NCBI GenBank assembly: GCA_025210655.1
Contig: JAOARG010000067.1
Span: 1 to 64,000 of the forward strand
DNA: 64,000 nt
Reading direction: 5' to 3'
Origin: Bacillota bacterium
GTDB taxonomy: Bacteria > Bacillota > Clostridia > Peptostreptococcales > Acidaminobacteraceae
Every line of letters begins with the position of its first letter. The stretch's first letter is position 1. This document shows positions 53,316 through 61,176 of the stretch, piece by piece. Below the pieces are notes generated by a model. That model did not search any database. It had not been told where the DNA came from and saw nothing but the letters and a program-made list of their open reading frames with translations. The translations under genes and the position numbers were made by a program.

Positions 53316-53560
53316 GTGAAAAGGGGAAATCGCACATCACTTTGCTTGTGCTTGGGGAATCAGATTTGTTTATAAAGCTTAGTGGAATGGGAAAAACTTT
53401 AAAACATCTTAGCATACTGATAAAGTAAATCCATTCTCGGTCATAACTCTTAGGAAGGATTCACTTGTGACTAAGGTCTTAAAGTTCTTCCTTTTCTCCT
53501 AAATATTATTTCTAAGATTGATTCCCCTAGCACAATTTTGTGCGATTCCCCATTTCTCCC
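53316..53560 (+). repeat. Tiered palindromic repeat element, copy E (diverged)
   Basis: This is a distant member of the 12-14 kb family, with the same order of parts but different arm sequences. The outer stem is GGGGAAATC with GATTCCCC. The left arm is GCACA/TGTGC and the right arm GCACAATTTTGTGC. Tier 2 is GGGGAATCA with TGATTCCCC, and tier 3 has AACTTTAA with TTAAAGTT next to GGGAAA/TTCC pairs. The apical region is longer and holds a further GT-AATCC/GGATT-AC stem. The pairing is kept while sequences differ. Confidence 0.75.
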
Positions 53561-53645
53561 AACCATCTTAGGCAAGTTGCAAAACAGCGGTTAGGCGCGA
53601 TTAAGATAGCTTTAGGCAACATTAGGCGAAATTATGTTATAATTT
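53561..53645 (+). repeat. Cluster of TTAGGC motifs upstream of folC
   Basis: TTAGGC occurs four times (near 53567, 53591, 53612 and 53622) in the leader of folC. Similar motifs occur at 29287-29302 and, on the other strand, at 14420-14436 and before copies A, B and D. The role is unknown. Confidence 0.4.
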
Positions 53646-53671
53646 AAAAAAAGATAGCAGGTGATGAAACT

Positions 53672-54925
53672 ATGAACAAAAACGTTCTTGAAAAATACAA
53701 TGAAATAAAGAAAAAAGGCAGTATTCTGGGCCTTGATAGAATAAAAAAAGCCCTTGAATTACTTGGCAATCCTCAGGAGAAATTGAAGATGATTCAGGTT
53801 ACTGGAACTAATGGTAAGGGTTCCACATCTACTTTTCTTAAGGGAATATTAAAGGCACATGGTTTTAGGGTTGGATATTATAGTTCTCCTGAGCTTGAGA
53901 TAGTTAATGAGAGAATTAGGATTGATGAATCTTTAATAGATGATGAATCTTTTGAAAAATACTTTATGGATGTTTATGAACTTCCAGTGGAACTCACTGA
54001 GTTTGAGGTGACGACCATAATGGGTCTTAAGTATTTTCTTGATCAAAATGTAGACTTTGTAATCATGGAGGTAGGTCTTGGTGGGATGAATGATGCTACC
54101 AATGTTTCAAGGGGGAATATTGCTTCTATATTTACTAGGATATCACTTGATCATGGGAATTTCCTTGGGAATAGTATTGAAGATATTGCCCGGGAAAAAA
54201 GTGGTATTATAAAGGATAACTCAATCGTAATTAGTGCTAGACAAAAGGACAATGTGGATAAAATACTAAGGAATGCATCAAAGGAAAAAAATAATACATA
54301 TACCCTTGTATCAGATCTTGAGGGTATTGAAATGAGTTCTAAGGGTTCAATATATAATTTTTTGGGAAATAGTATTAAGGTTCCTCTATTGGGAGAACAT
54401 CAAGTTTATAATAGCGCACTTGCAATTCAAGCCTCTATTGAAATATTTAATAATTTAGGTATTGAGTTCTCTTTCAAAAAAGCAAAGGAAGGACTTATGG
54501 ATTGTAGATGGGAGGGGAGGATGGAAATCATTTCTGATAGTCCCCTTATTATAATTGATGGTGCCCACAATTTGGAGGCTGCAATGATACTTAGTTCAAG
54601 TATCAAGGAAATCTACAATGAAAAATTTATTGGTGTTTTTGGTGTTCTTTCAGATAAAGAGTATGAAAAAATCATTGAAGAAATGAAGGATGTATTGAAG
54701 TTGGTTATTGCTGTTGAGCCCGGTAACCCTAGAGCGCTAAAAAAAGAAGACCTACTTGAAATACTTAAAAAACATGGTCTTAAAACATATGGAGCTATGG
54801 ATATAGAGGATGGAATAAAACTTTGTATGGATAAATACAGAAATGAAAAGATAATAGTATTTGGTTCCCTTTATATGTTAGGGAAAGTTAGACAAATAGT
54901 TAAAAATAACAATATTGTAACTTAA
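53672..54925 (+). CDS. folC: Folylpolyglutamate synthase / dihydrofolate synthase
   Basis: FolC adds glutamate to (dihydro)pteroate or folate with ATP. The 417-residue protein has the Mur-ligase-like P-loop TGTNGKGST (44-52), YSSPELEIVNERI, MEVGLGGMNDATN, SLDHGNFLGNSIEDIAREKSGI (read in parts) and the C-terminal domain start IIDGAHNLEAA. SPEL replaces the usual SPHL histidine, a small deviation. The length is typical. It is a single gene with a GGTGATG site. Confidence 0.94.
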   Translation: MNKNVLEKYNEIKKKGSILGLDRIKKALELLGNPQEKLKMIQVTGTNGKGSTSTFLKGILKAHGFRVGYYSSPELEIVNERIRIDESLIDDESFEKYFMDVYELPVELTEFEVTTIMGLKYFLDQNVDFVIMEVGLGGMNDATNVSRGNIASIFTRISLDHGNFLGNSIEDIAREKSGIIKDNSIVISARQKDNVDKILRNASKEKNNTYTLVSDLEGIEMSSKGSIYNFLGNSIKVPLLGEHQVYNSALAIQASIEIFNNLGIEFSFKKAKEGLMDCRWEGRMEIISDSPLIIIDGAHNLEAAMILSSSIKEIYNEKFIGVFGVLSDKEYEKIIEEMKDVLKLVIAVEPGNPRALKKEDLLEILKKHGLKTYGAMDIEDGIKLCMDKYRNEKIIVFGSLYMLGKVRQIVKNNNIVT

Positions 54926-55011
54926 AAAACACCTTCTTTATTCTATAATAGAGAATGTAGGGAAGTACTAGGTATTTTCCTGTGTTTATGTATTATTAGG
55001 AGTGATTTTTT

Positions 55012-56547
55012 ATGAATAAAAAAATTGTATTAGCGCTTTTATCAGCCACATTACTTATAGGTTGTGGTGATAAGGAAATAGAGAATAAGAATATAGTGGA
55101 AACAGATCAAGAAGTAATTTCTATTAGTGATGAGGAAGTAGAGGTTAAGCCTGTTGAGGAAAAAAAAGAAGAAGTAAAAAGTTCTGTGATGAACAATTTT
55201 CTTTCTGTTTTAAAAGAAAAACCTCAACCTGTGGAACTATATAAATTTATAGAGAATAATATAGACTCGATGGAGAATGAAGACTTAAATAAGGTTGTAA
55301 AGTATTATATTGCATATCTTGATCAATATAAGATCAAATATGATAGTGAGATTTATAATGAAAAGGTTATGTCTGCAATTTATGAAGAGTTGAAGTATAA
55401 TGTTACAAATGAAAGTATAGAAACGCTTCAGGACGGAGAGATAAAAGGTTTATTAAGTGAAATATACAAGCAAGGATATGAAATCACTGTTGACGGGGAA
55501 TATCCATCTGCAAATGTTGATTTTGAAAAGCTGATGACTTTTAAGGACCATATGTCTAATGGAATGTTTTTATATCTTAAGAACGGTCATAATTATTATG
55601 ATGATGTTCAAAAATTTAATTTAACTAGAAAGCTTGATTTTGACAAGTATACAGATGAAATTCTTGAGTTTGAGAAGTACCTAAAGGAAAATTCTGTTCA
55701 AGATGAATGGTATTTTATGAACTATTCAATGTACAAAAAAAGAATAGCTTTAGTATTTGTTGGAACAGAGTTTAATAATATTTATGATCCGGTAACTAAT
55801 AAGTTGAAAGACGATTATAATTCATACTTTAATCAAGTGATTGCTAATCATTTAGATACTGATTTTGGAAAGTTAACTAAGTCTATATATGATAAGATTG
55901 TACTTGAGAATTTTGATCCATATTATGGTGCTTACAATGACATAAATGAGTATAAAATTGCAGGACTGAATTCAACGGTTGTTCTTAATTCTATAAATGA
56001 TTTTGCATCAAATTATCAAATAACATATAAGGAAATTACTTTAGATGATAAAAATATTGAAGATAGAATAAATAAGAGTATTTTAAAAACTATTGAAGAT
56101 GGTAAGAAGAAACTTGGATGGGAATCAGATGATAGTAAGTATCTTACTGTGAATAATAAAATTGGATACTTGAAGGGGAATATAATTAGTTATGAGTTTT
56201 TCTTTACTGTATCAAATGAGGATTATTCAGAATATGAGTCAATAACATATGGTAAGACATTTGATTTATCAACAGGTAAGGAGATTCCTATAGAGGATTT
56301 ATTCAAAAGAAGTATTGTTACTATTGGGGATAGATTCAACGAAAAAATAGCAGAGAAAATGAATTATCTTGATAGTGAAAAATTAAGTGACTATGATGTT
56401 AAATTATCTAAGAAGCAGGCATATTATCTAAATGATAAGGAAATTGTAGTTTTATTCTATGGTAAAAGCAATAAAAGTAGTGAGGTTATTTCGGGGAATT
56501 ATTCTTTCGAAGAATTGTTACTTGATTATGGAATTGATTTAAGATAA
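55012..56547 (+). CDS. Lipoprotein with DUF3298/RsiV-like C-terminal domain
   Basis: The 511-residue product has a lipoprotein signal with lipobox LLIGC (Cys18) and a Glu/Lys/Val-rich linker (20-60). The middle (about 60-320) is Tyr/Asp/Asn-rich and not recognised. The C-terminal part (about 370-511) has GYLKGNIISYEFFFTVSNE and GKTFDLSTGKEIPIEDLF, like the DUF3298 domain of RsiV and related surface proteins. It is probably anchored to the outer face of the membrane. It is a single gene. The function is unknown. Confidence 0.75.
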   Translation: MNKKIVLALLSATLLIGCGDKEIENKNIVETDQEVISISDEEVEVKPVEEKKEEVKSSVMNNFLSVLKEKPQPVELYKFIENNIDSMENEDLNKVVKYYIAYLDQYKIKYDSEIYNEKVMSAIYEELKYNVTNESIETLQDGEIKGLLSEIYKQGYEITVDGEYPSANVDFEKLMTFKDHMSNGMFLYLKNGHNYYDDVQKFNLTRKLDFDKYTDEILEFEKYLKENSVQDEWYFMNYSMYKKRIALVFVGTEFNNIYDPVTNKLKDDYNSYFNQVIANHLDTDFGKLTKSIYDKIVLENFDPYYGAYNDINEYKIAGLNSTVVLNSINDFASNYQITYKEITLDDKNIEDRINKSILKTIEDGKKKLGWESDDSKYLTVNNKIGYLKGNIISYEFFFTVSNEDYSEYESITYGKTFDLSTGKEIPIEDLFKRSIVTIGDRFNEKIAEKMNYLDSEKLSDYDVKLSKKQAYYLNDKEIVVLFYGKSNKSSEVISGNYSFEELLLDYGIDLR

Positions 56548-56561
56548 TAAGGATAAAGTAA

Positions 56562-56593
56562 AACCAGAGATGCACTTTTGTGCATCTCTGGTT
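56562..56593. terminator. Hairpin terminator between convergent genes
   Basis: AACCAGAGATGCAC (56562-56575) pairs with GTGCATCTCTGGTT (56580-56593). The T-tracts are short; the minus strand reads TTTTACTTT after the stem. Confidence 0.75.
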
Positions 56594-56602
56594 ATCTCTA
56601 GT

Positions 56603-57136
56603 TTAGTCTTTTATTAGCAAGTTAATAATATCACCGTACATAAATTTCGCATTTTTTTTCCAATTATTACAGATTGCCTTAGCCTGTTTATTTGTAACAA
56701 CATTAATGCTAAGATCAAAAAGTACTTTCATATTTTCAACAACTTTTAATGTAACGAGGTAGTCGTTTTCACCAATCTTCTCATAGTCTGAAAAAACCTC
56801 AGTTGCTTTAAGAACGGTATGTTTCTTTTCAATCACAAGCTGATCAATTTTTTCTTTTTCTGATTTTGTAAGTCTGTCAAGAAATAGCTCAAGGGTGCTG
56901 ATACCTTGTTCAGTAATTAGATAATAATATGTATCATCTGACTCAGAGTATTCTAGCATTTTACTTTCAACAAGCTCAGTTGAGAACTGCTGAAGATTGA
57001 AATAATTCATCAATTCTATTTCTAGGATGAAATCCGTTAATTGGCTGTTGGTCATTGGAAATTCAAATGTCTTTATTATGTATAAAATCATCATCTTTTC
57101 CCTAACTTGCTGGTCTGTGTTGTTTAGAAACAACAA
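56603..57136 (-). CDS. DUF4364 family protein, probable winged-helix regulator
   Basis: The 177-residue protein matches the DUF4364 type found in Clostridia: REKMMILYIIKTFEFPMTNSQLTDFIL, read in parts, at the N-terminus, then LVESKMLEYSESDDTYYYLITEQGISTLELF, a PadR/winged-helix-like wing. The C-terminal half is a beta-rich domain (DYLVTLKVVENMKVLFDLSINVV, in parts). It is transcribed alone and divergently from the QueG-like gene. An inverted repeat in its leader (57158-57178) could be its operator. The biological role of the family is not known. Confidence 0.85.
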   Translation of the reverse strand: MLFLNNTDQQVREKMMILYIIKTFEFPMTNSQLTDFILEIELMNYFNLQQFSTELVESKMLEYSESDDTYYYLITEQGISTLELFLDRLTKSEKEKIDQLVIEKKHTVLKATEVFSDYEKIGENDYLVTLKVVENMKVLFDLSINVVTNKQAKAICNNWKKNAKFMYGDIINLLIKD

Positions 57137-57157
57137 ATCACCGCCTTTGTAAAACTA

Positions 57158-57178
57158 ACTGACCTTATCTAGGTCAGT
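57158..57178 (-). promoter_or_regulatory. Inverted repeat between the DUF4364 gene and its -10
   Basis: ACTGACCT (57158-57165) and AGGTCAGT (57171-57178) form a perfect inverted repeat with a 5-bp gap. On the minus strand it lies between TATACT (57190-57195) and the start codon, so it could be an autoregulatory operator or a leader hairpin. Confidence 0.4.
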
Positions 57179-57300
57179 AATTATTTTTTAGTATATCACA
57201 ATATGAGAAAAAAGGGAGTATATATTTTTTCTAAGTTAGATGGTATGATGATAGATGTTAGTAATCAGTAAAAATAGTTTTATGGAAAGTTGGAGGAACT

Positions 57301-57990
57301 ATGAAATCAGAATTGATTGATTTTTTAAAGAGTTTGGGAGCGTCTAAAATTAGAATAGGAAATCTTGAAGGACACTTGCCGGAACATTTGAAGGATTTGA
57401 AAACAGGAATTAGTTTTTGCATCAGACTTCAAGACAGGGTGATTGAAGAAATTGAAGATAAGCCAACCTTTACTTATTTTCATCATTATAGATCAGTTAA
57501 TAGCCTTATAGATCATATATCTTTAAGGGGAGCTATGTTTTTACAGGATAAGGGATATGATTGTTATCCAATACCTGCAAGTCAAAGTATAAGGGACAAG
57601 AGCTATTATTATTCGGGAATATTTCAGCATAGAACAGCCGCTACACGAAGTGGTCTTGGTTGGATTGGTAAAAACAACTGTCTTGTAACCAAGGAGTTTG
57701 GACCAAGAATAAGGCTTGGCACCATACTTACAGACGCAGTTTTTGAGTATGATGAGCCTATCAATGAGTCTCTTTGTGGCGATTGTATGGTATGTGTTGA
57801 TAGTTGTCCTGCACTGGCTTTAAAAGGTGAGAACTGGAAAGTAGGGATGGACAGGGAACTTATCACGGATCCCAAAGCTTGTAGTGATCATATGTCCCAC
57901 CATTACAAAGATATTGGTAGAGGAGTTGTATGTGGTATTTGTATCAACAGATGTCCATTTGGAAAGAAAAAGAAGAAAATTAATACTTAA
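57301..57990 (+). CDS. Short QueG-like double-cluster iron-sulfur protein
   Basis: The 229-residue protein resembles epoxyqueuosine reductase QueG: ATRSGLGWIGKNNCLVTKEFGPRIRLGTI (in parts) followed by two [4Fe-4S] motifs, CGDCMVCVDSCP and CGICINRCPFG. It is much shorter than QueG (about 380 residues) and lacks the C-terminal HEAT-like part; the N-terminal cobalamin-binding part is compact. It may be a reductase related to QueG with another substrate. It is followed 27 bp later by a polysaccharide deacetylase lipoprotein gene. Confidence 0.8.
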   Translation: MKSELIDFLKSLGASKIRIGNLEGHLPEHLKDLKTGISFCIRLQDRVIEEIEDKPTFTYFHHYRSVNSLIDHISLRGAMFLQDKGYDCYPIPASQSIRDKSYYYSGIFQHRTAATRSGLGWIGKNNCLVTKEFGPRIRLGTILTDAVFEYDEPINESLCGDCMVCVDSCPALALKGENWKVGMDRELITDPKACSDHMSHHYKDIGRGVVCGICINRCPFGKKKKKINT

Positions 57991-58017
57991 GATTATATAT
58001 AATACAGGAGGATTAAA

Positions 58018-59124
58018 ATGAAGAAAGTAGCAGTTGCAGCATTATTATCTACAGCCCTAGTATTCACTGGCTGTGGACAAAAGGAAGAAGTAAAAAATAT
58101 TGAAACAGAAAAGCCTCAAGTAGAAGTTAATATGGATGAATCTAGTGAAGAGGAGTCTGTAGAAAATAAAGTAGATGAAGAAGTCGTGGAAGAGGAAGAA
58201 GTTGTTGAAGAAATCCAGCTAAGCCCGGAAGAATATAAGGAAATAGGTGTTAATGAGCTGGGACAGGTTATGGTAATGATGTATCATAGTCTTGGAGAAA
58301 AAAATGCAGCTTATGTAAGGACTGTAGAAGATTTTAAGAAAGACCTACAGACGATGTATGATAATGGTTATAGACTTGTTTCTTTAGTTGATTATGTTAA
58401 TAACAATATTGATATTCCAGCAGGATATTCACCGATTGTTTTAACTTTTGATGATGGACATATTAGTAATTTCAATGTTATTGAAGAAAATGGTGAAATA
58501 AAAATTGATCCAAATTGTGTAGTTGGCATACTTGAAGATTTTAATAAAGAGCATCCTGATTTTGGACTTGAGGCAACATTCTTTTTAAACAACACACCTT
58601 TTAAACAAAAAGAGTATATTGAGTATAAGTTAAATCACATAGTTGATATGGGTATGGATCTTGGAAACCATAGTTATAACCATGAAAACTTTAAAGAAAT
58701 ATCTTCAGAAAAATTACAAACTACTCTTGGACAAGTTGTTGAGATGATAGATGGATATGTTCCGGGATATGAAGTAAATACACTTGCTTTACCTTTTGGA
58801 ATCAAGCCTAAAAATGAAAATGTTAAAGAGTATGTATATAGTGGTAAATACAATGATAGGGAATACGAAAATATAGCTGTACTTAAAGTTGGTTGGAAGC
58901 CGGAAGTATCTGCTGCACATAAAAAGTTTAACTATAAGGCTATAAACAGGGTTCAAAGTGGTGATGGCGAATACCAATTTGCATACTGGTTAAAGGATTT
59001 AGAAAATAATCCTTCAAAGAAGTACATTAGTGATGGTAATCCTAAAACTATTGTTATACCTGAAAAGTACCAAGAAAATATTAAGGAAAGTATGATAGAA
59101 AAGTTCGAAATAATAACTTATTAA
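58018..59124 (+). CDS. Polysaccharide deacetylase lipoprotein
   Basis: The 368-residue protein has a lipoprotein signal with lipobox VFTGC (Cys19), then an unusually acidic, low-complexity linker of Glu and Val (about 23-70). The NodB-type deacetylase domain follows (about 80-340). Its motifs are LTFDDGH with the catalytic base and metal aspartates, and GNHSYNHENF with the two metal histidines. It would deacetylate N-acetylated glycans such as peptidoglycan or a surface polysaccharide, outside the membrane. A small membrane peptide gene follows after 10 bp. Confidence 0.9.
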   Translation: MKKVAVAALLSTALVFTGCGQKEEVKNIETEKPQVEVNMDESSEEESVENKVDEEVVEEEEVVEEIQLSPEEYKEIGVNELGQVMVMMYHSLGEKNAAYVRTVEDFKKDLQTMYDNGYRLVSLVDYVNNNIDIPAGYSPIVLTFDDGHISNFNVIEENGEIKIDPNCVVGILEDFNKEHPDFGLEATFFLNNTPFKQKEYIEYKLNHIVDMGMDLGNHSYNHENFKEISSEKLQTTLGQVVEMIDGYVPGYEVNTLALPFGIKPKNENVKEYVYSGKYNDREYENIAVLKVGWKPEVSAAHKKFNYKAINRVQSGDGEYQFAYWLKDLENNPSKKYISDGNPKTIVIPEKYQENIKESMIEKFEIITY

Positions 59125-59134
59125 GGTGATTAGT

Positions 59135-59284
59135 ATGAATTTTAATGTAGATACTCAATTAATTTTGATAGTGATGTTTTTTGTAATAATAGTATCAATT
59201 CAGTGGACACTTAACAAAATACTTAATAAACTTGAAGAAATAAAAAATGTTCTTATATCAATAAGAAAGCATGATAATTGGTGA
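59135..59284 (+). CDS. 49-residue single-span membrane peptide
   Basis: A short frame from ATG 59135 with AAGGTGAT upstream encodes 49 residues. It has one hydrophobic span (LILIVMFFVIIVSIQW, about 9-24) and then a Lys/Glu amphipathic helix ending in IRKHDNW. It ends 4 bp before the start of the PfkB-type gene. The ribosome binding site matches the AGGTGAT pattern used by other genes here, and the tight spacing to both neighbours supports a real gene. It resembles small helical membrane proteins such as holin-like or scaffold peptides. No family is recognised. Confidence 0.65.
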   Translation: MNFNVDTQLILIVMFFVIIVSIQWTLNKILNKLEEIKNVLISIRKHDNW

Positions 59285-59288
59285 TTTT

Positions 59289-60206
59289 ATGATTACAACT
59301 ATTACACTAAATCCTTCCCTAGACAGGATATCTTATATCAAAAATGCTAGGGTAACAAGCCCTATAGATTCTCCTGGTGGAAAGGGAATCAACGTATATA
59401 AGGTGCTTGATTCATTAGGTGTTGATGTAAAAACTATAAGTCTTTTAGGTGGAGAAACTGGAGAAAAAATTTCAAAATTACTCCAGCAATATTCTGGTCC
59501 TAAAATTGTAATCCCCATTGAAGATGATAACAGGATATATAAGCTTACTGTTGATAAAGATAAGAAGATTGAACGTATTTTGAGAAATGATGTTCCTAGA
59601 ATTAAATCCAATGAAATGAATAGGGCCCTTGATGTAATTAAGAAAGAAATTGATGATTCTGAGATAATTATTATATCCGGTTCTTTGCCAGAAGTAGAAA
59701 ATCTCTCTTACTGTCCTTACCAAGAAATAATAAAATACTGTAAGGATAATGAAAAGTTTCTTATTCTTGATACAAGTGGGGAGCCACTTAAAAGAAATAT
59801 AAGCCTAGGTCCGGATTTAATCAAACCCAATCTTGAAGAATTTAAAGAATTAACTGATATTTCTTCGGATGATGTTGAGGATATAATTAAAGAGTCCTTA
59901 AAGTTACTCGAGCTTGGGGTAAAGAGAATTCTTATTTCTTTAGGTGCAGAAGGACTTCTTTATATTGAAAATAAAAAAGTTTTTTTAGGGAAAATCCAAG
60001 AGATATCAATAGAGAATACTATTGGTGCCGGGGATTCTTTGGTTGCAGGATATGTATATTCCCTAATCAATAAGTTTTCTTTAGAAAAGTCTTTAATGTT
60101 TGCTATGGCTATGGCTGCTTCAAATTGTCAAAACCCTGGTATTGGAGTGATTGATAAGGATTATAGGAAGTTTTTTGATAAGATTACAATTAAAAGATTG
60201 TTATAA
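59289..60206 (+). CDS. PfkB-family sugar kinase, 1-phosphofructokinase type
   Basis: The 305-residue kinase starts at ATG 59289 (GGTGATTTT upstream), giving MITTITLNPSLDRISYI, the usual FruK/LacC beginning; a frame from 59271 overlaps the peptide gene. PGGKGINVYKVLDSLGV is the substrate signature and GAGDSLVAGYVYSL holds the catalytic base of PfkB kinases. It should phosphorylate a sugar phosphate such as fructose 1-phosphate or tagatose 6-phosphate. No PTS or sugar operon is adjacent, so the substrate remains open. Confidence 0.88.
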   Translation: MITTITLNPSLDRISYIKNARVTSPIDSPGGKGINVYKVLDSLGVDVKTISLLGGETGEKISKLLQQYSGPKIVIPIEDDNRIYKLTVDKDKKIERILRNDVPRIKSNEMNRALDVIKKEIDDSEIIIISGSLPEVENLSYCPYQEIIKYCKDNEKFLILDTSGEPLKRNISLGPDLIKPNLEEFKELTDISSDDVEDIIKESLKLLELGVKRILISLGAEGLLYIENKKVFLGKIQEISIENTIGAGDSLVAGYVYSLINKFSLEKSLMFAMAMAASNCQNPGIGVIDKDYRKFFDKITIKRLL

Positions 60207-60235
60207 AAAGAATATTAATAAATGCTTTTAATTTC

Positions 60236-60264
60236 TTGCTTTTAACTAAATAAAATTATAGAAT
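60236..60264 (+). promoter_or_regulatory. Probable promoter of the cobalamin operon
   Basis: TTGCTT (60236-60241) and TAGAAT (60259-60264) are 17 bp apart, just upstream of the cobalamin aptamer. A direct repeat (TTAACTAAATAAA then ATTATAG) at 60242-60261 and 60269-60289 spans this area. Confidence 0.5.
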
Positions 60265-60284
60265 TGAATTAACTAAATAAAGAT

Positions 60285-60430
60285 TATAGGTCCATTAATT
60301 TGGATAAAGGGAATTTGGTTAGAATCCAAAGCGGTCCCGCCACTGTAAAGCCTAGCAACTGTCATAAGCCACTTCACGGGAAGGCGACAGAGTGTGATAA
60401 AGCTGAGCCAGGATACCTGCCTATATTCGT
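60285..60430 (+). ncRNA. Cobalamin (B12) riboswitch
   Basis: Conserved blocks in order are AAAGGGAAT (about 60306), GCGGTCCCGCCACTGTAA (about 60331-60348), the CATAAGCCACT region, and the B12 box AGCCAGGATACCTGCC (60406-60421). A terminator follows at 60490-60522 before cbiC. Adenosylcobalamin or methylcobalamin binding should favour termination and switch off the cbi operon. Confidence 0.97.
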
Positions 60431-60489
60431 TTTAGATATCTGCTTACGAGGATAGGCTGACAGTTGATTGAATTTGAATTGATTATTTT

Positions 60490-60522
60490 GAGCATCCCTA
60501 TATGTAGGGGTGCTCTTTTTTA
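60490..60522 (+). terminator. Riboswitch-controlled terminator before cbiC
   Basis: GAGCATCCCTA (60490-60500) pairs with TAGGGGTGCTC (60505-60515) with one G-U pair, followed by TTTTTT. Confidence 0.93.
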
Positions 60523-60537
60523 TTAGGAGATGATCTT

Positions 60538-61167
60538 ATGATGGACATTTTAAAGAATTATGTCAAAAATCCAATGGATATTGAAAAAAGAAGTATGGAA
60601 ATAATAGAATCTGAGATGCAGGCCCATGATTTTTCAAAGGAAGAACTTCCAGTTGTAAAGAGAGTTATTCATACTACAGCTGATTTCGAATATCAAAATC
60701 TTATAGAGTTCAGTGGAAACCCTATTGAAGTTGGAAAAGAGCTTATAAAAAAAGGTTGTAAGATTTATACTGACACAAACATGGTTTTCTCTGGAATTAA
60801 TAAGAGAATATTATCCAAGTATGGATGTGAAATAAAATGTATGGTTCATGATGAAGATGTAGTAGCTATTGCAAAGGAAAAAGGAATTACTAGATCAATG
60901 GCAGGAATAGAAAAAGCAGCTAAAGAAGGCTATGAAATTTTTGCAATCGGAAATGCTCCAACAGCACTTTTTAAAATATATGAGATGATTAAAACAGGTG
61001 AAATAAATCCAAAGTTAATAATTGGAGTACCTGTTGGTTTTGTAGGAGCAATGGAATCAAAGGAACTTTTAGGAGAATACGATGTACCCTTTATAAGAAT
61101 AAACGGTAGAAAGGGTGGATCTCCAGTTGCAGCAACTATATTAAATGCTATTATGTATCAATTGTAG
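60538..61167 (+). CDS. cbiC: Precorrin-8X / cobalt-precorrin-8 methylmutase
   Basis: CbiC moves the methyl group from C11 to C12 to form (hydrogeno)cobyrinate. The 209-residue protein has the catalytic histidine in KRVIHTTADFEY (His45), IYTDTNMVFSGINK, and the C-terminal GVPVGFVGAMESKE and GRKGGSPVAATILNA. The start is the ATG at 60538, 8 bp after GGAG. It is the first gene under the cobalamin riboswitch; cbiD follows after 9 bp. Confidence 0.96.
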   Translation: MMDILKNYVKNPMDIEKRSMEIIESEMQAHDFSKEELPVVKRVIHTTADFEYQNLIEFSGNPIEVGKELIKKGCKIYTDTNMVFSGINKRILSKYGCEIKCMVHDEDVVAIAKEKGITRSMAGIEKAAKEGYEIFAIGNAPTALFKIYEMIKTGEINPKLIIGVPVGFVGAMESKELLGEYDVPFIRINGRKGGSPVAATILNAIMYQL

Positions 61168-61176
61168 GTGATTTTA

